NCBI GenBank assembly: GCA_964526675.1
Contig: CAZGLY010000067.1
Coordinates: forward strand, 1 to 11,440
Length of the DNA stretch: 11,440 nucleotides
Origin: CAZADA01 sp964526675
GTDB taxonomy: Bacteria; Pseudomonadota; Alphaproteobacteria; Caulobacterales; Maricaulaceae
Direction of reading: 5' to 3'
Below the pieces are notes generated by a model, which worked only from the letters and a program-made list of their open reading frames with translations, ran no database searches and was not told the DNA's origin. Each line of letters begins with the position of its first letter. Positions within the stretch are counted from its first letter, which is position 1. This document shows, one piece after another, positions 1 to 5,784 of the stretch. The position numbers and the translations under genes were made by a program.

Positions 1-1
1 C

Positions 2-382
2 GCCGCCGCCGGGCGGGCGTGGGGCCGCACGGGAGTGGCGCGCGGGGTTGGCGACGCCCTGCGTCGGGGGCGCGCGCCCGTTCCGGAGGCGGAGCTGCGC
101 GCGGCGGGCGGACGCGACGCGTGCGCTGGCGACGTTGACGCGGCGCGCGCCGCGCTGGCCCCAGTGTTGGCGGCGGCGAAGGGGGCGCACGCCGAAGCCC
201 GAGCACGCGCCAAAGGCGCGCCTGCGGCGCTTTGGCCGGCGCTCGCGCCGACCGCGCTCGTTCCGGGGTATCTGCGGCGGATGGGGGCTTTGGCGTACGA
301 TCCGCGTCAGGGCGATGGCGCGCGCCCGCTGCTGGGGCGTCAGGTCACGCTTGTCGCCGCCGCGTTCCGGGGCGGCGTGTGA
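2..382 (+). CDS. Squalene/phytoene synthase family protein, C-terminal part (cut by window start)
   Basis: The reading frame is open from base 2 and ends at TGA 380-382, giving about 126 residues. The first visible residues (AAAGRAWGRTGVARGVGDALRRG) resemble the segment of trans-isoprenyl diphosphate synthases usually written as G.AWALTGLLRALPFHARRG. The end (PALAPTALVPGYLRRMGALAYDP, then RPLLGRQVTLVAAAF) matches the family's typical C-terminus, where a conserved ALVP.YL.RL..DP stretch is followed by PL.RQ. The two Asp-rich catalytic motifs of the family lie upstream of the window, so it is not possible to say whether it makes squalene or phytoene. It may instead be one of the short alphaproteobacterial NDUFAF6-like members, some of which have no proven prenyl-transferase activity. 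An internal GTG at 35 is not the start, because conserved sequence continues upstream of it. Confidence 0.75.
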   Translation, partial: AAAGRAWGRTGVARGVGDALRRGRAPVPEAELRAAGGRDACAGDVDAARAALAPVLAAAKGAHAEARARAKGAPAALWPALAPTALVPGYLRRMGALAYDPRQGDGARPLLGRQVTLVAAAFRGGV

Positions 383-433
383 GCCGCGCCGCCGGGGCGG
401 GCGTGGGCTGGTTGACCCGGGTCCCTGTGGTCG

Positions 434-449
434 AGGACAAACATGTCCT
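434..449 (+). other. Small perfect stem-loop covering an AGGA/ATG pair
   Basis: AGGACA (434-439) and TGTCCT (444-449) are exact reverse complements around the 4-nt loop AACA. The 5' arm holds the Shine-Dalgarno-like AGGA and the loop/3' arm holds the ATG of the possible small ORF at 443. No T-run follows, so it is a poor intrinsic terminator. If formed in RNA it would hide both elements of that start. A 6-bp stem can arise by chance. Confidence 0.3.
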
Positions 450-595
450 GTCGGCGTGACTCCACGCTGATCCCGTTCGCCCTCGTCCTCGTCGCCCTGA
501 CCGCCGTGATCGTCGACCGCCGGGGCCTATGGAGTGTTTCCCATGATCCAGGCTTACGCCGCCACGGAAGCGCGCGGCCCGCTGACGCCGTTTGA
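443..595 (+). CDS. Possible small single-pass membrane protein (50 aa)
   Basis: ATG 443 follows GAGGA (433-437) at 5-nt spacing and opens a 50-codon frame ending at TGA 593-595. The product begins MSCRRDSTLIPFALVLVALT. It has a basic N-terminus and then about 15 uninterrupted hydrophobic residues (IPFALVLVALTAVIV), as expected for an N-in single transmembrane helix or signal anchor. The tail is short and Arg/Pro-rich. It overlaps the first 53 nt of the aldehyde reductase gene in another frame. I recognise no family. In such GC-rich DNA short frames are common, so the evidence is only the good ribosome-binding site and the hydrophobic segment. It could equally be untranslated leader of the next gene. 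Confidence 0.25.
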   Translation: MSCRRDSTLIPFALVLVALTAVIVDRRGLWSVSHDPGLRRHGSARPADAV

Positions 596-1550
596 GTATG
601 AGCCCGGTCCGCTGGGCGCGAACCAAGTGGAGGTCGCCGTCGAAAGCTGCGGGTTGTGCCACTCCGATTTGTCCATGCTCGACAACGATTGGGGGTTCTC
701 CCGCTACCCGATGGTGCCGGGCCATGAGGTCGTCGGCACGGTGGCCGCGTGCGGTCGCGAGGTGACGCATCTGAAGGAAGGCGACCGCGTCGGCTTGGGG
801 TGGTTCTCGCAGTCCTGCATGCACTGCACGCGTTGCATGCAGGGCGACCACAATATGTGCCGCACGGTGGAGCAAACGATCGTGGGACGTTTCGGCGGCT
901 TTGCCGAGCGGGTGCGCTGCGGTTCTGAATGGGCGGTGCGGCTGCCGGAGGGCGTGGACGCCGCGAAGGCGGGCCCTTTGTTTTGCGGCGGCGTGACGGT
1001 GTTCAATCCCATTGTCGAGCTCGACGTGCGCGCGACCGATCGCGTCGGGGTGATCGGGATTGGCGGGCTTGGGCATTTGGCGCTGCAGTTCCTCAACAAA
1101 TGGGGGTGTGAAGTGACGGCCTTCACCTCCACGCAAGCCAAGGCGGAAGAAGCGCGGTCGCTGGGCGCCCATCACGTCATCGCCACGGGCGATGAGGGCG
1201 CGCTGAACGCCGCGGCGGGGTCGTTTGATCTGATCCTGTCGACCGTCAATGCCGACATCAATTGGGGGGCGTACATCAACGCGCTGGGTCCGCGGGGCCG
1301 GCTGCACCTCGTCGGCGCGACGCCCAATCCGATTCCCGTGGGCGCGTTTCCGTTGATTATGGCCCAACGCTCCATTTCCGGGACGCCGATGGGAAGCCCC
1401 GCGACGACGGCGGCGATGCTGGACTTTTGCGCGCGTCACGCGATCACGCCGATGACGGAGCACTTTCCTATGGCGCGCATCAACGAGGCGTTTGATCACT
1501 TGCGCGCCGGGAAGCCGCGTTACCGCGTGGTGCTGGAGGCGGACTTCTAA
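543..1550 (+). CDS. ahr: NADPH-dependent aldehyde reductase, Ahr/YjgB-like zinc MDR enzyme
   Basis: This 335-residue medium-chain zinc alcohol dehydrogenase is expected to reduce aldehydes to alcohols with NADPH in the cytoplasm. It closely resembles my recollection of E. coli Ahr/YjgB along its whole length, for example CGLCHSDLSMLDNDWGFS, PGHEVVG and the C-terminus RYRVVLEADF. Putative catalytic zinc ligands are C39, H61 and C148. Structural zinc ligands are C92, C95, C98 and C106. The Rossmann loop GIGGLG is at 172-177, and Ser/Thr plus Lys around 195-200 after the second Rossmann strand fit NADP(H) preference. I chose ATG 543 because GGAG at 531-534 lies 8 nt upstream and the family starts MI.AYAA. 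A GTG at 534 in the same frame has no ribosome site of its own. Its TAA overlaps the stop of the convergent EEP gene. The natural substrate is not readable; the cinnamyl-alcohol-dehydrogenase-like branch accepts many aldehydes. Confidence 0.9.
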   Translation: MIQAYAATEARGPLTPFEYEPGPLGANQVEVAVESCGLCHSDLSMLDNDWGFSRYPMVPGHEVVGTVAACGREVTHLKEGDRVGLGWFSQSCMHCTRCMQGDHNMCRTVEQTIVGRFGGFAERVRCGSEWAVRLPEGVDAAKAGPLFCGGVTVFNPIVELDVRATDRVGVIGIGGLGHLALQFLNKWGCEVTAFTSTQAKAEEARSLGAHHVIATGDEGALNAAAGSFDLILSTVNADINWGAYINALGPRGRLHLVGATPNPIPVGAFPLIMAQRSISGTPMGSPATTAAMLDFCARHAITPMTEHFPMARINEAFDHLRAGKPRYRVVLEADF

Positions 1551-2581
1551 GGCGCCTCAGGCGCCGGCTCCTCGATCAGGGCCACATCCACAATCAACGG
1601 CCGGTGGCGCGCGCCGATGGACGGCCCGACACGGCATGCCGCGGCCACGCCCGGCGTGACGAACGCCTGATCGATCGACAACCCCAGCAGAGGCGCGCGC
1701 GTCAGCCAGGTCGAGCGCCAAGGCGCGCCGCAATCCACGCGCGCCAGACCGCGGCGGGTCAGATCGACGCTGACCGGCGACCACGGCGCGGCGTTGAAGT
1801 CTCCGATCAACAACGCGGGGGGGTCTCCCCAGACCGCTGCGCCGGCGGCGTCGATCACCTCGTCGCGCAGCTGGATGCGCCCCGCGTCGCGCCAGCCGCT
1901 TGCCGCCGCGGTGACCGCGCGCCAATCGAGCGGCCGCGGCGCGTGAGCCGCAACCACGGTGACGGGGCCGCGAGCCCGCGCGCGCTGGGCGGCGAAAGGC
2001 CACGGCCCGCCCACCGGCGGTTTCAAGGGGGCGCACACGCCACGTGTGAGCACGGTGACGGCGTAGCGTGAGGGGTCCGGCGGCCGCACCGCACACGAGA
2101 AGTCAGGAAACAAGACGTCCAATGGCGGGTCTGTCGGCAGCGCCGTCAGCGCCACGACGTCGGGCGTTTCGCGACGTGTTAAGCCCGCTACGGCCCAGAG
2201 CGCCACATCATCCGCGTCCACATGCGCCCACAACACGCGCAGGCGTCCCGGCCGTTCCGACGCCGTGTCAGCGCTGGCGTTGACCACGGTCGCGTCGGCT
2301 GGATCATCCAGGTGCGGCGCGCCGTCCCTCAAGGGCAACCCCGTCGCGACGGCGTTGACGCTCGCCGTGAGAAGCGCGACGCCGATCGTGCGCCAGCCGA
2401 CACGCCGGTTCGCCAGGCCGAGCGCCGCCGCGAGGATGGCTGCGACGGCCAGTTGAGGCCGGAAATGGCTGGCCAACTCCCATGGGTAGCCGAACCGTGC
2501 GGCGAAACCGGCCAAGGTGATCACCGCGACCACGCCGGTCGCGACCGTCAGCGCGACGCTGGTGGGGCGTTGCGCGGTCAC
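1547..2581 (-). CDS. Membrane-anchored EEP-domain protein, paralog 1 (probable pseudoenzyme)
   Basis: This 344-residue protein has hydrophobic segments at about 9-28, 42-58 and 62-81, followed by an endonuclease/exonuclease/phosphatase (EEP) domain from about 113 to the end. It is plainly a paralog of the gene just upstream: both carry GYPWELASHFRP before the second helix, then GDFN..PWSPV, CGAPW..TW.TRAP and CRVGP.IG. It keeps H213, D261 and N263 (GDFN) and D304. Three usual metal or catalytic positions are changed: the first-strand Asn is H120, the metal-binding Glu is A147 (TALP where the neighbour has TEVP), and the Asp of the terminal SDH is R325 (ARH). It may therefore bind or regulate rather than cleave. 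Four cysteines (163, 183, 284, 316) align with those of the paralog. Translation starts at GTG 2581, which overlaps the upstream TGA by 4 nt (GTGA), so translational coupling is likely. The TAG stop overlaps the convergent ahr stop. Confidence 0.8.
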   Translation of the reverse strand: MTAQRPTSVALTVATGVVAVITLAGFAARFGYPWELASHFRPQLAVAAILAAALGLANRRVGWRTIGVALLTASVNAVATGLPLRDGAPHLDDPADATVVNASADTASERPGRLRVLWAHVDADDVALWAVAGLTRRETPDVVALTALPTDPPLDVLFPDFSCAVRPPDPSRYAVTVLTRGVCAPLKPPVGGPWPFAAQRARARGPVTVVAAHAPRPLDWRAVTAAASGWRDAGRIQLRDEVIDAAGAAVWGDPPALLIGDFNAAPWSPVSVDLTRRGLARVDCGAPWRSTWLTRAPLLGLSIDQAFVTPGVAAACRVGPSIGARHRPLIVDVALIEEPAPEAP

Positions 2582-3930
2582 GGGGGGTCGCTCAGATTGC
2601 GGTCGAGGCCCCGCAGGCGCACGCGGTTTTCAGACGCACCGACTGCGTCGGGGGCGTCTTGGGCGAGCCGCGCCGCGGCGGCGTTTGTCGATGCTGACGG
2701 CGGTTCAGCCTCGACCGCCAGCTCAATGATCAATGGGAAGTGGTCCGACCCGATCGGGGGCCCGACGCGACACCGCGCGCGGATTGGTCCGCGCACATAA
2801 GCCGCGTCGATGGGCAAGCCCCAGGGGGCGCGGGTGAACCAGGTCGCGGTCCATGGCGCGCCGCAGTTCACGCCGCGAAGGCCCCGGCCGCGCAACGCGC
2901 CGCGGACGGGCGACCACGGCGTGGCGTTGAAATCGCCCACGAGAACCGCGGTGTCGAACGCGGCGGCGGCCTCGGCCCCGTCGCGGATGATCACGTCGCG
3001 GACCGCGCGCCGTCCGGGGCTGAGGGGCGGGGGCGGATGGAGCGCCACGATCTGCGCGGGGGCGACGCGCGCGGCGTTGTCGGACACCGGCCGCAGCCGT
3101 GGCTCCAGAGCGCGCAGCGCGTGGGGCCATGCGGTGTCGGCGAGCACATCGCTGGCGGGGCGCGGCGCGCACGCGGCGCGGGTGGCGATCATCACGCGAA
3201 GCCGTGATGTTGGACCGGGCATATCGACGCAACGCGCGTCCAACGCCGTCGCCGCGCCCGACGCGACGGCGCGCGGGACTTCAGTGAAGGCGATCACGTC
3301 GGCGTCCACGTCGCGCGCGAGTTGGGCGGCGGCGTCAAACGCGCCAGGGCGCATGGCGAGGTTGGCCCACACCAACGTCATGGTGGGCGCGGCGGCGGCC
3401 GGCGCCGGCGCGCGCCCCGTCAGGGCTTGGGCGACTTGGGCTGCGTTGATGAGTGTGACGGCGGCGGCGGCCAGCGCGACTGAGGGGCGTCCCAACAGCG
3501 CCGCCATGACCATCATCGCTGCGGCTGCCGCGGCGAGGTGCGGGCGGAAATGGCTTGCGAGCTCCCACGGATATCCCGCGGCGGATGCAAACCCCGCGGT
3601 CGTCACCAAAGCGAGGGTCGTGATCGTCGCCGGGAGAGCCAGACTGACGACGCTCGGCAGAAGCGGGTGCGCCCGGGCGGCGAGGGCGTCCACGCGCTCA
3701 TGCCAAACCGCGAGTCTCGACGTTCCAGCACGCGCGCGACGGTCCGGCGCAGCGGGCGGCGACACTGTGACGGACGCGTCCAGCGGCTCGGCGTTCCCCT
3801 CCATCTGCGCGTCCGACGGCTCCGCGACAGCCGGCCGTGCTGCCTCTCGCCACATAAGGCGTCGCCCCCGTGCGCGTCCAGACCTCGGTGCTGCGATGCG
3901 GCGTTCCTGCGCGCGATCCGCCGCAATCAC
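2578..3930 (-). CDS. Membrane-anchored EEP-domain hydrolase, paralog 2 (active site intact)
   Basis: This 450-residue protein starts with an Arg- and Pro-rich region of about 85 residues. Three hydrophobic segments follow (about 90-116, 131-147, 149-170), then an EEP domain from about 183 to 406. The canonical residues are present: N190 (WANL), E217 (DVIAFTEVP), H298, D333 and N335 (GDFN), D375, and D396-H397 (GSDHFPL). The fold hydrolyses phosphodiesters or phosphomonoesters in nucleic acids, lipids or inositol phosphates; the substrate here is unknown. With a basic cytoplasmic N-terminus and three helices, the catalytic domain should face the periplasm, which agrees with its four cysteines (234, 254, 356, 387). 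GTG 3930 overlaps the tetR stop as GTGA. ATG 3855 (residue 26) is an alternative start that would remove a low-complexity Arg-rich piece; neither has a strong ribosome site. The C-terminal 40 residues are extra compared with paralog 1. Confidence 0.82.
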   Translation of the reverse strand: MIAADRAQERRIAAPRSGRARGRRLMWREAARPAVAEPSDAQMEGNAEPLDASVTVSPPAAPDRRARAGTSRLAVWHERVDALAARAHPLLPSVVSLALPATITTLALVTTAGFASAAGYPWELASHFRPHLAAAAAAMMVMAALLGRPSVALAAAAVTLINAAQVAQALTGRAPAPAAAAPTMTLVWANLAMRPGAFDAAAQLARDVDADVIAFTEVPRAVASGAATALDARCVDMPGPTSRLRVMIATRAACAPRPASDVLADTAWPHALRALEPRLRPVSDNAARVAPAQIVALHPPPPLSPGRRAVRDVIIRDGAEAAAAFDTAVLVGDFNATPWSPVRGALRGRGLRGVNCGAPWTATWFTRAPWGLPIDAAYVRGPIRARCRVGPPIGSDHFPLIIELAVEAEPPSASTNAAAARLAQDAPDAVGASENRVRLRGLDRNLSDPP

Positions 3931-4553
3931 TCCGCCGCGCGGTCCAAGGTTTTGGGATCGAGCGCCTTGACCTCCGCGACGGCGGACCGCACGCGTCGGG
4001 CGGTTTCGTCCGCAACGATGCGCAAAGGCTCAGTGGACGCCTCGGCGCGGGACATGATCAACGCGCCTTGGAAGCTTGACTGGATCAAGAGCGCGATGGG
4101 CGCCGCGCGCTGCGGGGTCAGGCCGTCGGCCTCAAGTTTCTCGATCCAGATGCGCCGCATGGCTTCATACGCGGCGGCCCCGGCCGCGCGAATGCTCTCC
4201 ACCGCCGGGGCGGTCTCGAGGATTGTGGTGGCCATGTAACACCCGTCCTGAAAAGCGGAGGCCTCCAACGCCTGGGCCAAGGTGTCGGCGGAGTTCGTGA
4301 TCAGCGTTGCTGTGTCGGTGGAAGCCTCTGCGACACGACGCAGTTCGCGCGCCATCGCGGCGCCGGCGGCCTCAATGGCGGCGGCCCCAATCGCTTCTTT
4401 CCCATCAGGAAAGTAGTAATACAGCGAGCCGCGGGGGGCGTCGGCGGCGGCCAGAATCTCGCTGAGGCCGGTGCCGGCATAGCCCTGTCGGCGGAACAAA
4501 CGAGCCGCTGCTCTCACAATCTCGCGCCGCCTGTCGGTTGATTTGCGCGTCAT
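3927..4553 (-). CDS. TetR/AcrR family repressor, LmrA/YxaF-like
   Basis: This one-component repressor of 208 residues has an N-terminal helix-turn-helix at about 29-48 (GLSEILAAADAPRGSLYYYF), which is classic TetR. Around 103-113 it has DGCYMATTILE, resembling the GC..AT..LE block of the LmrA/YxaF-type ligand-binding domain. I chose ATG 4553 (protein MTRKSTDRR...) because AGGA lies 7 nt upstream. The in-frame ATG 4559 would have that AGGA only 1 nt away and adds just Met-Ala. The gene leads a three-gene cluster with the two EEP genes (4-nt overlaps) and is divergent from a small exported protein. An LmrA-type inverted repeat in the 137-bp divergent region is its probable operator, so autoregulation and control of the EEP genes is the natural model. 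The inducer is unknown. Confidence 0.88.
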   Translation of the reverse strand: MTRKSTDRRREIVRAAARLFRRQGYAGTGLSEILAAADAPRGSLYYYFPDGKEAIGAAAIEAAGAAMARELRRVAEASTDTATLITNSADTLAQALEASAFQDGCYMATTILETAPAVESIRAAGAAAYEAMRRIWIEKLEADGLTPQRAAPIALLIQSSFQGALIMSRAEASTEPLRIVADETARRVRSAVAEVKALDPKTLDRAAE

Positions 4554-4613
4554 CGCCATATCCTAGCAAACAGGTCCCGCTGCTATGAAGCCGTTGCGCG
4601 TCCCGTCGTCGCT

Positions 4614-4641
4614 CTTGTCTATATAGACCGGTCGGTATAAT
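4614..4641 (+). promoter_or_regulatory. Probable sigma-70-type promoter of the small exported protein gene
   Basis: A perfect TATAAT (4636-4641) is preceded by CTTGTC (4614-4619) with a 16-nt spacer, close to the alphaproteobacterial CTTGAC -35. Transcription would begin near 4648, about 40 nt before ATG 4691. The surrounding bases are clearly more AT-rich than the window average. The operator-like repeat covers the spacer and the -10, so a bound repressor would block this promoter directly. Confidence 0.55.
4624..4641 (-). promoter_or_regulatory. TetR/LmrA-type operator (inverted repeat)
   Basis: On the + strand TAGACC (4624-4629), a 4-nt centre GGTC, then GGTATA (4634-4639) form an inverted repeat with one mismatch per arm (TAGACC against TATACC). 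On the - strand the 18-mer ATTATACCGACCGGTCTA fits the Bacillus subtilis LmrA/YxaF box as I remember it (AWTATAtagaNYGgTCTA) at all but two positions. It lies between the divergent tetR-EEP cluster and the small exported gene. That is the expected place for the operator of the adjacent LmrA-like repressor. Confidence 0.65.
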
Positions 4642-4690
4642 TGAAAGGTCCAGAGCGCTCCGCCGGGGCGCGTCATCAGGAGATGGGGAC

Positions 4691-4996
4691 ATGGCCAGTG
4701 CATTAAGAATGGTGATCGCCGCCGCGGCGGCGATGGCGGGCGCGCACACGGGCGCGTTCGCCCAGGCGACGGGTTCTGAAGCGACGCAAGCCAAAGCCGC
4801 GTGCGCGACCGCGGCGGCGGCCCACTACGGCGTGTCTGTTGACGACATGGACATGACCGTGCGTCGGCAACGCACCAGCGCCCGGGTGATCAAGTTTGAC
4901 CTCGAGTTGGACCGTCGGCAGGGCGATGTCCACACGGCGTCGTGCGTGGTCAATCGGCGCACGGGCGAGGTCAAGTCGTTCGAAGTGCGCAGCTGA
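4691..4996 (+). CDS. Small exported two-cysteine protein of unknown function
   Basis: This is a 101-residue protein with a strong ribosome-binding site: AGGAG at 4678-4682, 8 nt before ATG 4691. The N-terminus has one Arg, then an Ala-rich hydrophobic core, and ends in GAFA followed by Q25, a plausible signal peptidase I site (AFA|QA). The mature part of about 77 residues has exactly two cysteines (C38 and C85), suitable for one periplasmic disulfide. The pattern is C..AA..HYGV, then alternating hydrophobic strands, then ASCVVNRRTGEVKSFEV. This resembles small alphaproteobacterial exported proteins with a helix followed by a beta hairpin, loosely PepSY-like, but I do not claim that family. 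It is divergent from the TetR/LmrA repressor gene and its -10 lies inside the predicted operator, so it is a likely member of that regulon. Function is unknown. Confidence 0.7.
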   Translation: MASALRMVIAAAAAMAGAHTGAFAQATGSEATQAKAACATAAAAHYGVSVDDMDMTVRRQRTSARVIKFDLELDRRQGDVHTASCVVNRRTGEVKSFEVRS

Positions 4997-5029
4997 CGGG
5001 CGCGTTGGCCGTTTGCACGCAGACATTTT

Positions 5030-5044
5030 TGAGAATGACACACA
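5030..5044 (+). promoter_or_regulatory. Weak Fur-like half-site upstream of the tonB-like gene
   Basis: TGAGAATGACACACA has a good left half (TGAGAAT) of a 7-1-7 Fur-type box (TGATAAT-N-ATTATCA), but its right half matches only partly. A TTGCAC at 5013-5018 could be a -35 for the same promoter. TonB genes are often iron-regulated, which is the only reason to notice it. Confidence 0.2.
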
Positions 5045-5142
5045 TGCGCTTCCGACGCAGCCTCGACGAAGGCGGCGCCGGAAGCGTGGGCGTGCGCGTG
5101 GCATACTCAGTCCCGGCGGGGTGATGGGATGAGGATGATGGC

Positions 5143-5781
5143 ATGCGACGACACCCACATGGACGCGCCTGCGCGCGTGTGAAGCACGCGTCCCGTTGGG
5201 CGATGCTGGCCCCTTTGGCGGCGACGATCACGGTGCTCCTCGCGTTGGCGATGCAAGCGCTGATTGCGGTGGACGCGGAGCCGCCCATGGCGCGCGGCGC
5301 GCCGCCGGCGCTCGACATCACGCCGACGATCATCGACACGCCGCCCGAGCCTCGTCCAACGCCGACGAAGCCGCAGGACGAGCCCGCCCCGACGCCGATT
5401 GAGTTCGAGGTGGTGACGGGCGGTGAAGCCCCCGACGGCCCGCCCGCGCCAACGCCGCCCAAGCCGACGAATGACCTTGGGGCCGGCTTGGCGGCGTCCA
5501 CCCCGATCTTGGCCGTGCAGCCCAGCCCTGTTGTGAGGCTTGATCAACGCTATCCGGCCGCGGCGTTGCGCGCCAATCTTGAAGGCCGATGCGTCGTGAC
5601 GTTCGACATCCTCGCTGACGGCGGCGTGACGAACGTGCAGGTGGCCCAGTGTTCGCACCGCGCCTTCGAGCGCGAGGCGGCGCGCGCCGTCGCGGGCTAT
5701 CGGTACACGCCCAGCCTCAGCGGCGAGGGCGTTGTGTTCCGTGGGGCGCGCATTGAATTGGGCTGGACGCTGCCGGACTGA
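5143..5781 (+). CDS. TonB-like energy transducer protein
   Basis: This 212-residue inner-membrane protein would couple the proton-motive force, via ExbB/ExbD, to outer-membrane TonB-dependent transporters. A basic cytoplasmic N-terminus is followed by one transmembrane helix at about 19-43. A Pro-rich periplasmic linker of about 47-110 comes next (PPEPRPTPTKPQDEPAPTP, PAPTPPKPT). The C-terminal TonB domain covers about 125-212, with YPAAA at 137-141, GRCVVTFDILADGGVTNVQV, and AFEREAARAVAGYRYTP. C150 and C170 are placed to form a disulfide, as in many alphaproteobacterial members. ATG 5143 is preceded by GAGGAT (5131-5136). No exbB or exbD is nearby, so this is an orphan gene and may serve a specific transporter elsewhere or a general envelope role. 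The convergent trmFO ends only 3 nt beyond its stop. Confidence 0.85.
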   Translation: MRRHPHGRACARVKHASRWAMLAPLAATITVLLALAMQALIAVDAEPPMARGAPPALDITPTIIDTPPEPRPTPTKPQDEPAPTPIEFEVVTGGEAPDGPPAPTPPKPTNDLGAGLAASTPILAVQPSPVVRLDQRYPAAALRANLEGRCVVTFDILADGGVTNVQVAQCSHRAFEREAARAVAGYRYTPSLSGEGVVFRGARIELGWTLPD

Positions 5782-5784
5782 GCC

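Noticed and set aside
345..1499. Long 384-codon frame on the - strand opposite ahr
   Set aside because: It is very rich in Arg, His, Gly and Pro, with no recognisable domain, and lies opposite a clearly conserved enzyme gene. Long antisense frames are expected at this GC content.
3401..3420. GC-only palindrome-like run (GCCGGCGCCGGCGCGCGCC) inside EEP paralog 2
   Set aside because: It encodes the Ala/Pro linker after the third membrane helix; such runs follow from codon choice at high GC and no T-run follows.
2810..3970. 386-codon + strand frame opposite the EEP and tetR genes
   Set aside because: The composition is low-complexity Ala/Arg/Ser, and the - strand genes carry the conserved motifs. 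It is a shadow frame.
4405..4794. 129-codon - strand frame crossing the tetR start and the divergent promoter region
   Set aside because: It runs through the operator and promoter elements and into the small exported gene, with no sensible domain or start signal.
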